Below are positions 17,906 through 26,914 of a DNA stretch of 64,000 bases, one piece after another (the stretch's first letter is position 1; each line of letters begins with the position of its first letter). The translations under genes were made by a program, and so were the position numbers. The notes beneath the pieces were generated by a model. It made no database searches. It was not told where the DNA came from and worked only from the letters and a program-made list of their open reading frames with translations. This DNA is from Gp6-AA40 sp963723495 (lineage in GTDB: Bacteria; Acidobacteriota; Vicinamibacteria; Vicinamibacterales; UBA2999), in NCBI GenBank assembly GCA_963723495.1, contig CAVRQR010000011.1, forward strand, positions 1 through 64,000, in the 5' to 3' direction.

Positions 17906-19135
17906 ATGAGAATTGGCACGGTCCGACACGAACGCCGCGATGGACGAACGCGAGTAAGTGCTCCAGTTGTGTGGGAGGACACGACTCGCGACCAATTCGA
18001 CCTGTACTTTGAAACTGATGATCAATTTGCGTCTGGGCTGACCTCTCGCGCCGACGCGTTTCTCATTGCAGCGGTGTTGCCCGCATTCAAACACGGTGAG
18101 CGCCGTATCGCGGTCGACGGGCAAGTCAGTCCGGAGTTGATACAGGGATTGACCACGGTGATGGCTTGGTTGCGCGAGTGGTCCGACTATCAGCGTGACT
18201 TGACTTTGCTCGATGTCGTGCCAGCCACGAAGATCGAATCGCTCGCGCCAAGGAATGCCGGGTTCTTTCTGAGCGGCGGCGTGGACTCATTGGCGACGCT
18301 ACGCTTGAATCGTGAGCACTTTCCAGACACGCATCCTGGGTCGATTCGTGATGGGATTCTCGTATACGGTTTGGAAGTCGAACAACCCGATATGTTCGCG
18401 TTAGCTGTAGCGGCGGCCCAGGCAGTGGCCGCCGAGAGTGACATCACTCTGCAACCGCTCTACACGAATATCAGACATCTTGACGAGGATTGGGTCTTCT
18501 ATCGAGACCAGTGGCAAGGAGCGATTCTGGCAGCTGTCGGTCATGCACTTGCGAATCGGCTGTCGGTGATCTCTATCGCCGCGACCTACGACATTCCCAA
18601 CCTTGCACCGTGGGGTTCGCATCCGCTGCTCGATCCGAACTTCAGTACGTGCTATCTGCGGGTCGTCCACGACGCCGTTGTCATGTCAAGACTTGAGAAG
18701 GTGAAGTTGCTGCTTGAATGGCCGACGGCGTTGAAGCGCATGCGCGTGTGTAACAGGACCGAGCTCTATAAGCCAGGAACGCTGAATTGCGGCCAGTGTG
18801 AAAAGTGCGTGCGTACCATGCTCGAGTTGCTTGCTTTGCAGGCACTCGAACGAGCGGAAGCATTTGCGCAGGATGACGTTGCGGAAGACCTCGTGTCTCG
18901 CGTGCACATTCACGACGATTACGTGGCCTCATGCTATCGCGACTTGCTGGAACCGCTTAAGCAGCATGGCCGGCGAGACCTGGTACGAGGCATCGAGCAC
19001 GCGTTGACGCGTTATCGAGGCAAGATCGGATACAAGGAAAAGTTGAGGCGGTTCGATCGCCGCTACCTCAATGGATCCGTTGCTGCGCTGAAGCGGACGT
19101 TGGTGGGAGCCAGCTCCTTGCTCCCGTCCCGTTAG
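17906..19135 (+). CDS. PP-loop ATP-pyrophosphatase-like protein with zinc-type Cys cluster
   Basis: 409 residues from ATG 17906. The motif FFLSGGVDSLATLRL (about residues 114-128) is the SGGxDS PP-loop that binds ATP and adenylates a carboxylate or similar group. Near the C-terminus, LNCGQCEKCVRTML gives a CxxCxxC cluster of the kind found in QueC-like enzymes. It does not match QueC or asparagine synthetase in length or context. It follows the Wzm/Wzt exporter by 64 bases and is followed by DUF5672. By analogy it could form an amide or nitrile on a uronic acid or similar; that is inference. Intact. Confidence 0.7.
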   Translation: MRIGTVRHERRDGRTRVSAPVVWEDTTRDQFDLYFETDDQFASGLTSRADAFLIAAVLPAFKHGERRIAVDGQVSPELIQGLTTVMAWLREWSDYQRDLTLLDVVPATKIESLAPRNAGFFLSGGVDSLATLRLNREHFPDTHPGSIRDGILVYGLEVEQPDMFALAVAAAQAVAAESDITLQPLYTNIRHLDEDWVFYRDQWQGAILAAVGHALANRLSVISIAATYDIPNLAPWGSHPLLDPNFSTCYLRVVHDAVVMSRLEKVKLLLEWPTALKRMRVCNRTELYKPGTLNCGQCEKCVRTMLELLALQALERAEAFAQDDVAEDLVSRVHIHDDYVASCYRDLLEPLKQHGRRDLVRGIEHALTRYRGKIGYKEKLRRFDRRYLNGSVAALKRTLVGASSLLPSR

Positions 19136-19170
19136 TTCTTGATCGGAAGCTCGCTCGAACGGCAATCGCT

Positions 19171-19356
19171 TTGTCCTCCTTCGTATTCACGAGACCGTCG
19201 ATTCCTTGTGCGGCCCGAGCTCCGGATGATGAGGATGCCTCGTGGATTGTCGATGTGAAAGCAATCGATGACAACGAGATCATTGATACCGACGTCTGTA
19301 TCGTAGGTGGAGGAGCCGCCGACGTCATGCTCGCTAGTGAGTTGAGCCTGCCGTAG
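19171..19356 (+). pseudogene. N-terminal fragment of a GMC/FAD oxidoreductase
   Basis: About 61 codons ending in TAG. The segment IDTDVCIVGGGAADVMLASEL matches the FAD-binding N-terminus of GMC proteins (compare TNVCIVGGGVAGLCLAREF at 4035-4090), but a Gly of the dinucleotide fold is Asp, and the protein stops at once. The rest of the gene is missing and the next gene begins three bases later. It marks a deletion scar, not a functional gene. Confidence 0.6.
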
Positions 19357-19358
19357 CT

Positions 19359-20226
19359 ATGAGCAGCAAGCAAATCGCACGTTCGTTGACGCGGCTGGTG
19401 ATTCCGCGGAGTCGGCCTCGTCGCACGCCTTCGAAGACAGTCGCGGTCGTCGTTCCGGTGTCCAATCGCAACGCGCTATTGCCAGAAGAGCAGATTTCGC
19501 TTCGGCATCTCAGGCACTTCCTCGGGCGTTACGACAAGTACCTACGTGGCGCCGTGCGGATTGAGGCTGCAACTCGAGGACTTCGAGCGGCTCGACTTCC
19601 CGGCGAAGTTCTTCGGGTCGATGCTGGCCTACAACCGTCTGATGTACCTGCCGAAGCTCTACGAGGCGTTTCAAGACTACGAGTACATCCTGATGTACCA
19701 CCTGGACAGCCTCGTCTTCTCCGACGAGTTGCTCGCTTGGTGTGAAACAGGGGTGGACTTTATAGGAGCGCCTTGGATACCCAGTCGGGAATACGCGTGG
19801 ATCACGGAACCGAGTGTCGGCAATGGCGGGTTCGCCTTGATGAAAGTGGCGACTGTTCTGGAAGTGCTGCACGCGCGATACCGGGTGGAGCCGTTGAGTT
19901 TCTGGAAAGATCTCGCAGCGAGAAACCTGTCACAGTTCGCCCAACACAGTCCCGAATCCCCCCCGAATCGTGCCGTGCAGTCGGTTTGGCGTCTCGTCGA
20001 ATCCACCGAGTCCAATCAGGTGTTGAACGACATCTTCTGGAGTAGGTACGCGAGGAGATACGTCCCGGAATTTCGCGTGCCAGATTGGACAGTGGCGCTG
20101 CGATTTGCGTTCGAAGCTTCTCCGCGTGAATGCTTTGAGTTGAACGGTCGTCGGCTCCCGTTTGGCTGCCACGCTTGGGCGCGATACGACCGTCAGTTCT
20201 GGGAACCATATCTGCTCGAAGCGTAA
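19359..20226 (+). CDS. DUF5672 family protein (probable glycosyltransferase-like), one indel
   Basis: The first frame gives VAVVVPVSNRN and EEQISLRHLRHFLGRYDKYL. A one-base change near 19545 moves to GLRLQLEDFERLDFPAKFFG, MYHLDSLVFSDELLAWC, DFIGAPW and NGGFALMKV. The layout (N-terminal Rossmann strand, DxD-like LDSL, GAPW, GNGGFxL) is that of DUF5672 proteins found in glycan clusters and thought to be GT-A-like glycosyltransferases. About 288 residues once joined. Directly after the stop begins IS21-derived DNA, so the downstream context has been replaced. Confidence 0.75.
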
Positions 20227-20229
20227 GGC

Positions 20230-20546
20230 GTAGCCGTGCGGATGCGCCGCCCGATACTGCTGCCAGAGCAGCATGAGCGTCACGCCCAGTCGTTTCAGTT
20301 CCTGATGCAGGTCGATCCAGTTCGGCACGACCCGGTCGGTGGCCAGGGGTCGGGCGCCGAAACAGGCGCGCTTCCAATGCCCCGTCATCGAGATCGTCGG
20401 GGAGTGGCCACGTCAGACCGGCGGCCGTGGCGCGCTGGCGGTAGGCCGTCACGGTGCCGAGTTTCCACGCCGCACGCCTGCGCGATGGCGCGTTGCGGGA
20501 GCTCGGCGGTATATTTCAGACGAAGAACGTCGCGAAGGTTTCTCAT
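20230..20546 (-). pseudogene. istA: IS21-family transposase IstA, N-terminal fragment
   Basis: On the minus strand, three frames join to the IstA N-terminus: helix-turn-helix with RAIAQACGV (20460-20546), AGLTWPLPDDLDD (about 20395-20430), QELKRLGVTLMLLWQQY and HPHGYA (20230-20305). The catalytic DDE core and the IstB ATPase are absent, so this is dead. The fragment stops abruptly a few bases after the DUF5672 stop codon. Confidence 0.75.
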
Positions 20547-20632
20547 CGGTAGCCTCGAGGCTGCCATCCTGGGATTCCTTTGGTGTTCGGAAATCCTCAG
20601 GATCGCTCAGCTATCGATCAGTGTTCAGCTTA

Positions 20633-20735
20633 GCCGGAACCCGCGTTCACGATCACCGGAATCCGTGTTCAGCATCGCCGGAATCGGCGTTCAGGATGCC
20701 GGAATCGGCGTTCAGGATGGGCCGGAACGCGCACG
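20633..20735. repeat. Five tandem 21-23 bp repeats, IS21 terminal type
   Basis: Units begin GCCGGAA or ACCGGAA at 20633, 20655, 20677, 20698 and 20721; the third and fourth are identical (GCCGGAATCGGCGTTCAGG). IS21 elements carry multiple direct repeats at their ends as transposase binding sites, and these lie upstream of the istA fragment start, where such an end belongs. Confidence 0.6.
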
Positions 20736-21202
20736 TGGAGACGATCATTGCCGGGACGGTCGATCCGCCCTGCAGAAAGCGCTCTGGGCGAACATCGTCG
20801 AGCTTCGACTTGCCGATAATAGGCGGCGCCAGCAGCAGACGATGCTGACCGTCGGCCTGGGATGTCAGCTTGCTGAAGTGTTTGCGGACGTCCGGCGCGT
20901 AGCCGTTCAGCGCGAAGACGCCAGCTGGTTTGCCGCAATGCGAGTTACTCCGAGGTTTTCGTCATCATGGGCCAGTGTTCTGAGGGACGTTGTCGAGGGC
21001 GTTGAGCTCGGCCTGCAGAGACTGCAGTTCGCTGACGATGCCCTCGGCGAGTTTCGCCAATTCCCTGCGCGTTCATTCGACCGCTCTGGAAGCGATCGAC
21101 GGCTGTGCCTACCCCGCGTCCCCGTGCAGAATCGAGCCACGACCAGGGTCGCATAACGGCACATCGGTTAACCTTGCCGGCGCCAGCGCAGCCCCCAGAG
21201 GG
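20736..21202. other. Gene-poor scar next to IS21 remnant
   Basis: No gene recognised. On the minus strand a short frame reading about RELAKLAEGIVSELQSLQAE ends at tandem stops near 20968-20975, and another reads PPIIGKSKLDDVR; both look like pieces of coding sequence, perhaps of mobile-element origin, but I cannot name them. The plus-strand open frame across 20236-21156 has no family resemblance and crosses the IS remnant. Confidence 0.4.
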
Positions 21203-21252
21203 CCTTCATAATTCCTATCGTCTCCTATCGTCCCTTCATAGTTCCTATCGTC
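21203..21252. repeat. Short direct repeats CCTTCATARTTCCTATCGTC
   Basis: CCTTCATAATTCCTATCGTC at 21203-21222 and CCTTCATAGTTCCTATCGTC at 21233-21252 differ by one base; a partial unit TCCTATCGTC fills 21223-21232. Spacing is exactly 30 bases. No hairpin; function unknown. Confidence 0.75.
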
Positions 21253-21342
21253 CGCCGGCCGGGAGCGACACCGACCGCCGAGCGGTGCCCATCGGTCGCA
21301 GAACGACGATTCCCTCAACCATGAAGCGACCACGTAGCAGCT

Positions 21343-22158
21343 CTAATGTTGCCTACCGTCTACCGTCTTCTTCACCCGTTTGAGTGCCGCCTCGTAGACC
21401 TTGAGGTCCGGTTGGCAGATCTCCGTGACTCGTTGCCTAATCTCGTCCGTGATTTGCTCCTCTTGCCGTGACTTCGGCAACGGGTTGCTCCGTTCATGGC
21501 CGATCGACAGCTTCACGTCGAAGAGCGACTGATACTCGTTCGAGAAGCTGTCGACGTGCTCGAGCACGCCTACGAGGTTGAAGTTGTTGAGATTCGCGAT
21601 TGCCTCATTCACCGCCGCGTCGGACGTTGACTTGTGCCGCATTCCGGCTCCGGCAAAACAGCGGACGTAGTCGCTGCCATCGGCAATCGCTATCTCGGAT
21701 GCCACGTAGGTGTTGAGATCACACTCGAGTTTGAAGTGCGTAGAGTGGGTCTTGTACCGGTTGTAGAAGTATTTGGAGAACCACTTGGAAACGGGATGAC
21801 GCAAGAGCGTGACGAGGCTCCACTCGTCCTTGAATCGCTCCGCGGCCTTCTCGCTGTAGGCGAAATGACCGCTGATGTATCTGCACTGCGGGACGGACAT
21901 GTAGTAGAGAAGGATGCTCTCGAGCAGTTCCGCGTAGTCGTGCTTGGCGACCTGCGAAGCCTTGAGTGAGGCCTGCGGATTCAGATGGAACCACTGATGG
22001 CTGCCAATGGCGCCGAAGCTGTTCCGGATGGCGTCGTCAATTGACGAGCCGCCGCACTTGGGGACGTGGAGGAAGAAGATCTTCTTCGTCGGGGGTGTCG
22101 AAGACAGCTGGTGAAAATAGGAATAGAGTCTGCCCATTCTGAGTGACTTGTAGTTCAT
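21343..22158 (-). CDS. Sulfotransferase family protein
   Basis: Predicted to transfer sulfate from PAPS to a sugar of the glycan. 271 residues from ATG 22158, preceded by GAGGGACC as ribosome binding site. The 5'-phosphosulfate loop is FLHVPKCGGSSI (about residues 29-40) and the 3'-phosphate motif is LLRHPVSKWFSKY (about 118-130). The pattern fits the Sulfotransfer_2/heparan-sulfotransferase-like group common in bacterial capsule loci. Lys in PKCGG is the expected catalytic/binding residue. It is the last gene of the minus-strand group and is separated from it by about 490 bases, so it probably has its own promoter. Confidence 0.85.
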   Translation of the reverse strand: MNYKSLRMGRLYSYFHQLSSTPPTKKIFFLHVPKCGGSSIDDAIRNSFGAIGSHQWFHLNPQASLKASQVAKHDYAELLESILLYYMSVPQCRYISGHFAYSEKAAERFKDEWSLVTLLRHPVSKWFSKYFYNRYKTHSTHFKLECDLNTYVASEIAIADGSDYVRCFAGAGMRHKSTSDAAVNEAIANLNNFNLVGVLEHVDSFSNEYQSLFDVKLSIGHERSNPLPKSRQEEQITDEIRQRVTEICQPDLKVYEAALKRVKKTVDGRQH

Positions 22159-22650
22159 CGTGGTCCCTCGAGCCTCGCCCGTAGGTTCGAACACCACATA
22201 GCCGAGCCACCTGCTCGTGGATGTCGTTGCCCAATTCTAGCGTCCCGAGAGCGTTGTTATCACATATTGCACCGCCGTGGCAGACACGAATCGCAGCGAC
22301 GCACACCAAGAATTTACGGGCAGTACTTAATAGGGCACCGCGGTACTGTGCGCAGTTCGGTACCCACTGATCAGGCATGTGATTCGGATAAGATTCGGCG
22401 GCCATGAGACAGGTGTTGGCTATCGTGCTCCTGGTCGGGTTCGCAGGGGCCTGCGCGAGGCTGGACACTTCAGTTAACCGGGGAGGCCTTTAATACTTCG
22501 ATTCTCCTTAATCTTTAAGTTGACAGCCGGCTTCACCTTACGGATCCTCAGTCGCCGGAGTCGACCCGCCCACAAAACTAGTACGGCGAAATAATCACTG
22601 AACCGACGTGCCCTCGTGCCCAGTGCCCGCCAGCCATCGTCTGAATCGGA
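22159..22650. other. Intergenic gap
   Basis: Apart from the tiny candidate at 22404 no gene is supported. The gap separates the sulfotransferase from the glycosyltransferase group and has AT-rich stretches (for example about 22490-22525) that could hold a promoter. I found no sigma-54 GG-N10-GC match. Confidence 0.45.
22404..22493 (+). CDS. Possible 29-residue lipoprotein
   Basis: ATG AGA CAG GTG starts a frame of 29 codons ending in TAA. The peptide begins MRQVLAIVLLVGFAGACARL: a positive start, a hydrophobic core and a lipobox-like FAGAC, so the mature part would be only about 13 residues. No strong ribosome binding site is seen (a weak purine run GATAAGA lies 12 bases upstream). It lies in a gap between two minus-strand genes. 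It may be chance. Confidence 0.3.
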   Translation: MRQVLAIVLLVGFAGACARLDTSVNRGGL

Positions 22651-23544
22651 TCAGCTTCGCGGGTTTAGATGTCCAGTGCGGACAAGACGTGTGAACAATT
22701 GCCGGAGTCTTGCGAGCTGCTCTTCCCTGTGAATTCGCAACAGTTCTGGGGATACAGGGCGCTCCATTCTGGAGGCGAACGCGTACAGATACCCGGATAG
22801 CAAAGCTAGTCCGCCGATGAGGTATGGCCATTGGATCATCTGATACGCGACGCGAAAGACCTGCCACAACGGGTGATTACCAAGGAAGTAGTCCTCGCGA
22901 CCGTGATTAAACCTCCCTCTCAGGATGCTTTTTTCGCCGGTACCCATCTGTCGATGATGGTCATAGACCCTGTCGGTGAACGATCGTGTTTCCCACCCTT
23001 TCAGGCGCGCAGTGCGAACCGCAATCCAATCGATGCCGCCAAGCTTGTTCGGAACGTAGCCACCGATCTCGTCAAAACATTCCCGACGGAAGAGCTGACA
23101 TGTGCCGTGCACGTCAAGCTCGTGATAGAAGCTGTTCTTCAACGACGCGAAGTGTGGCTCGCGGACTGCGGTTCCGCCGACGCCGAGTCTCGGATTCTCG
23201 CGAAACCTACCAAGTAGATACTCGAAGTAGTCTGGCTCAAAAGACGTGTCGGCATCGACATTTCCGAGGACATTGAAGTCGCAGGACTGGAGTCGCCGGA
23301 ACCCGGCGTTGAAGGCCTCTACCTTGCCTGCGAAGCTCCGCTCGGCTCTTGGCGGGCGACGAACGAGTTCGATCCAAGGAAACCGCGAGGCGTAACCGGC
23401 AACGATCGCCGCTGTGCTATCAGTCGAGCCATCGTCAACGATGACCCATCGCTCGGGAAGAACTGTCTGCGAGCAGATGGATTCAAGCGTCTTCTGAATG
23501 AACCTCTCTTCGTTTCGCGCCGGAGTTATCAGGACGTATTTCAT
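22651..23544 (-). CDS. Family 2 glycosyltransferase
   Basis: 297 residues. GT-A fold with VLITPARNEERFIQKTLES, the nucleotide-binding VIVDDGSTDSTA (about residues 34-45), and the metal-binding VLGNVDADTSFE (about 92-103). WHL-type acceptor region GGYVPNKLGGIDW follows. A hydrophobic stretch near the C-terminus (PYLIGGLALLSGYLYAFA) suggests membrane association. Adds one sugar, identity unknown. Separated by 36 bases from the acetyltransferase gene upstream on the same strand. Confidence 0.88.
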   Translation of the reverse strand: MKYVLITPARNEERFIQKTLESICSQTVLPERWVIVDDGSTDSTAAIVAGYASRFPWIELVRRPPRAERSFAGKVEAFNAGFRRLQSCDFNVLGNVDADTSFEPDYFEYLLGRFRENPRLGVGGTAVREPHFASLKNSFYHELDVHGTCQLFRRECFDEIGGYVPNKLGGIDWIAVRTARLKGWETRSFTDRVYDHHRQMGTGEKSILRGRFNHGREDYFLGNHPLWQVFRVAYQMIQWPYLIGGLALLSGYLYAFASRMERPVSPELLRIHREEQLARLRQLFTRLVRTGHLNPRS

Positions 23545-23580
23545 ACGGCATCTGTCACGGGTTCGGCGAGCATGACCTCG

Positions 23581-24075
23581 TCACAGGGCACGACTCGCCC
23601 CCTCTCCCGGATTCAGCGGACGTAGGAGGCGTGCTGGGTTGCCCGCGTAGATACCCGGCACGGTCACGTCCTTCGTCAAGACCGCGCCGGCTGCGATTAC
23701 CACGTTGTCACAGATGCGAACTGGAAGGATGGTCGCGTTCGTGCCCACACTCACGTGATTGCCAATTTGCGTCGGGCGCCAAAGGGCTCTCTGACCGCCC
23801 GCAGGTCCGCCGATCGCGAACAGATCGTTGATGAACATCGCCCCGTGCGAAATAAAGCAATCGTCGCCAATCGTCACAAGTTCGCAGATAAAAACGTGCG
23901 ACTGGATCTTACAGCGCTGGCCAATCACCACGTTTCGCTGAATCTCGACGAACGGGCCGATGAAAGAATTGTCACCGATCGTGCAGCCGTAGAGGTTTAC
24001 GGGCGGCACAATGCGAACCTTCTCACCGAAGGTGACATCGACGATTCCGGAAGGCAGAATTTGCGGTTCGGCCAT
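23581..24075 (-). CDS. WbpD/WlbB-type sugar-nucleotide N-acetyltransferase
   Basis: 164-residue left-handed beta-helix acyltransferase. Repeats such as IGDNSFIGPFVEIQ, CKIQSHVFICELVTIGDD, HGAMFINDLFA and PVRICDNVVIAAGAVLTKD are very close to the WbpD/WlbB pattern, which N-acetylates UDP-3-amino-sugar uronic acids with acetyl-CoA. His in SHGAMF is the likely catalytic base region. In the same window are the other expected partners: Gfo/Idh dehydrogenases (43474, 45603), a PLP aminotransferase (46709) and a WecB/WbpI-like epimerase (26904). Confidence 0.85.
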   Translation of the reverse strand: MAEPQILPSGIVDVTFGEKVRIVPPVNLYGCTIGDNSFIGPFVEIQRNVVIGQRCKIQSHVFICELVTIGDDCFISHGAMFINDLFAIGGPAGGQRALWRPTQIGNHVSVGTNATILPVRICDNVVIAAGAVLTKDVTVPGIYAGNPARLLRPLNPGEGASRAL

Positions 24076-24079
24076 ACAC

Positions 24080-25696
24080 CTAAAGGGCGACTAGCGCGTC
24101 CAAGGTACCCTTGAACGTCAGTTCGGTGAAGGTCTCTTGATGCGTATGCACCCGGAGAGTCAAGCCGGGAATGTCTTTGCCCTGTTCGCTCGAAACTCTG
24201 ACGCGCAACGCGCCATTTTCCTGACACACGTCATCGAATCTCGCGGAGCGTCGCGAGCGGAACCATGAGACCGCGCCCGCGGCCGTGGGAAACCACGCTG
24301 CCCGTTCCTTTAACGTGGCGATCAAGTCAGCATAAAAGCCGTCCCACAGCCGCTCGGGAGCGATGCTCCGATCGTGCCAGTTGACGGTCAGCGCGCCACC
24401 GTATCGTTCTGCCTTCTCCACCAGCGCTAGCACAACCTCAGTCGCCGCCTCGGGGGCGAGATCGAGGCGAGATGGGTAAAAGAGCGCGGTGTCCATCACG
24501 TGCAGCGGTAACTCGAGAAGGTGACGTGCGGTGAAGGGCTTGAACGCCTGAAGAGTTCCGGCGCGGAACCCGACGGCGTCGGTGTATCCGAACGTTGAGT
24601 CATAGGCAAACCCGGCCGAATCGAGATATTCGGGCGATCTTTCGTCGAAATAGAGCCAGTGCATGCGGCTGCCCATCGTTGGAACTCTGGCAACGCGGGA
24701 AACGGCATCGCGCTCCGCCGACGCACGACCAGAGTCGAGCCAGGCGTCGATTCCGTGCAGTCCGATTTCGCTTCCGGCGGCCACGAGCGTCCGGATGTGA
24801 TCGGCGATATCGGCAACGCCGTACGCGGCAGCCCTGAAGCGCGGCGCAAGACCCTGCAGCGTCCGGCCGGAATCGCTCTTGTGCGGGATGACGAAGAATG
24901 TCGAGCCGAGACCGTGCTCGATCGCAAGGTATTGCTCGAACGACAGCCAGAAATCGTCGGCCCACCCAAGTTGGACGAAAGGTAGTTTCATCGCGGCGAC
25001 GACATTACGCCGCAACGCTTCAAGCGACATGCGCCCGCGCCATACCTTCATCGCTGAACCGATCAACGCCCGGTACAGGAATCCCATCATCGTATGGTCG
25101 AGCCCATGAAAACGAATGGCCGGGTGATCCACGTCGTGGGTCAGGCAGACGATGAACCGGTGCCCCTGCGGAACGGGTGGAATTTCCACGACAGGTATGC
25201 CGTGTTGAACGATACAGCACCGCATGAGAGCAATGTGCAAATCCAGCGCCGGGATTGGAGCTAGCGCGGATGGCTGCCCTCTTGTCAGCAGGTGCTGAAT
25301 TTCCTCAAAGAGGTCGTACCCGACTCGCACCACCGTCTGACGCCCTTTGCGACAGACTGTGGCAACCGGCTCCTTCGTGTCTTCGAGGACAACGTCGAGC
25401 ACGTTTCGCTCGGTCGGAAAGCTGACGACCGCGCCATACACTGGGATACGTTCATCCTTCCAGGAGAGCATCGCTTCGCGGCGTGGCGAACCTGAAGGCC
25501 TTTCCTCGTCGACGGCACTGCGGCTACTTCCGTAGATCAGCACCAGTTCTGCGGAGCAGGGGGTGATGTCGGCATCACATTGGAGCACGACTCGGTAACT
25601 TGCACCTTGGCGGCAGAATTCCCAAGGAGTCTTGAACAGCTCGAAGAACTCACTGACGATATCGTGCTGCTCGGGCCTCGCAACGACACCAATCAT
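24080..25696 (-). CDS. Polysaccharide deacetylase-like protein
   Basis: 538 residues. A N-terminal domain of about 180 residues of unknown role is followed by a NodB-like barrel. Metal/catalytic marks are VCLTHDVDHPAIRF (HD of the first motif, about residue 187) and SEIGLHGIDAW (about residue 310), with TVNWHDRS near the end. Proteins of this build occur in exosortase-type exopolysaccharide loci and may remove N-acetyl groups or trim the glycan in the cytoplasm or periplasm. No signal peptide is seen. It overlaps the upstream glycosyltransferase by four bases. Related NodB-like proteins lie at 40027 and 55327. Confidence 0.75.
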   Translation of the reverse strand: MIGVVARPEQHDIVSEFFELFKTPWEFCRQGASYRVVLQCDADITPCSAELVLIYGSSRSAVDEERPSGSPRREAMLSWKDERIPVYGAVVSFPTERNVLDVVLEDTKEPVATVCRKGRQTVVRVGYDLFEEIQHLLTRGQPSALAPIPALDLHIALMRCCIVQHGIPVVEIPPVPQGHRFIVCLTHDVDHPAIRFHGLDHTMMGFLYRALIGSAMKVWRGRMSLEALRRNVVAAMKLPFVQLGWADDFWLSFEQYLAIEHGLGSTFFVIPHKSDSGRTLQGLAPRFRAAAYGVADIADHIRTLVAAGSEIGLHGIDAWLDSGRASAERDAVSRVARVPTMGSRMHWLYFDERSPEYLDSAGFAYDSTFGYTDAVGFRAGTLQAFKPFTARHLLELPLHVMDTALFYPSRLDLAPEAATEVVLALVEKAERYGGALTVNWHDRSIAPERLWDGFYADLIATLKERAAWFPTAAGAVSWFRSRRSARFDDVCQENGALRVRVSSEQGKDIPGLTLRVHTHQETFTELTFKGTLDALVAL

Positions 25697-26914
25697 TGCT
25701 GGCTGGAATTGGTTAACAAATCAGCGTAGAAGGAGACGAGCTTCTGCTTTTCTTTTTGCCACGAAAGACGTGGCAACAGCTCTCGCGCCTGACGCAAACG
25801 CCGCAGAACTTCCGGCGGATGCTGCCACATGAATCGGAGTGTGTCCGCCAGTTCCTCTTCGCTGCCCGGCTCGTAATAGAACAGGCAGTCATTCGATAGA
25901 TACTTCGTGATCGTGTGTGTCCGCGGCGACAATACAGGAAGGCCCTGTGTCAGGGTACTCGACGATCTTCGTCGAGAAGTACAAGTCCCCGAAGATACCG
26001 GCGCGGTGGCACGAGAGTCCGACGTCTGCGTTCTGCATCTCGCTGCGCACCTGGTCGACGGGAACCAATCCGACGTGTTCGACTGAGTCGACAGCGAGTG
26101 TGGCCGCGAGCTCGAGTACTTCACGGAGCCTGTTTCCCTCGCCGAGAATTCTGAGCTTCACCGGGATCTCGTTCGCAACTCTGGCCATGGCTCGAACTGC
26201 CAACCCGAGGTCGTAGTGCTCACTGACAGTGCCGCAATACAGCAGAACAAGGCAGTCTCGATTCCGAGGCCACGAGGTCGGCGGCTCGCGAAGCGGGAAA
26301 AGGGTCTCGTCCGGAAAGTTGTTGATAATCGATATCTTCGTCGGCGGCACGCCCTTCGCCTGAAGATTCTCTCGCATGCTCTCATTCACCGAGATGATTC
26401 GATCGGCGAATGCATAGCTGATCTTTTCCTGCATGCGGAGCAGGCTGACCATCATGCTCGTGGGACTGTGCTTCCAGCTGATGTAGAGCTCCGGCATCGG
26501 GTCGTGCACGTCCAAAATCACCATGCTACCGCCGAGTCGAGGAACGATGGCGGCCAGCACCAGAAGGTCGGGCATGTTGTGGACGTGGACGACGCGAAGC
26601 TTCGACCGTAGATGCAGCCGGGCAAGTGCCAAGCCGCCCAGGATCGCAACCATTACGTATTCGTAGAAGTATCTCAGCGCACCTCCGCGTTGCCGTCTGA
26701 TCGGAAGGCGATGGATGTGGACACCATTCACGACGGCGTGACGTGGTTCGGGAGTTCTGCTGCCATTGCCGTGCTGTTCCGCGAGAGAGATCACGTGCAC
26801 GTCAAGGCCGTGCGCCGCCAGCGCCTCTGCTTCGCGCCGAACCCTCGGATCCCTCATGTAGCATGTGTGCGCCAGCATGGCCACCGAGGCGCAGTTCGCT
26901 TTCTCAACCGGCAT
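25693..26914 (-). CDS. Family 4 glycosyltransferase, one indel
   Basis: GT-B fold transferase. N-terminal part has VAMLAHTCYMRDPRVRREAE and the segment VVHVHNMPDLLVLA; the donor-binding part has LLYCGTVSEHYDLGLAV and, after a frame change, LTQGLPVLSPRTHTITKYL. The break is at 25953-25955, where three G (C on the coding strand) stand where two keep frame. Joined, the protein is about 406 residues, normal for the family. Start at ATG 26914 overlaps the end of the epimerase gene by 11 bases; ATG 26878 is an alternative. Confidence 0.82.

Noticed and set aside
20633..20735. CRISPR array
   Set aside because: The 21-23 base units are contiguous without spacers and lie at an IS21 end.
20236..21156. 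306-codon plus-strand gene
   Set aside because: It runs across the IS21 fragment and its end repeats and resembles no family.
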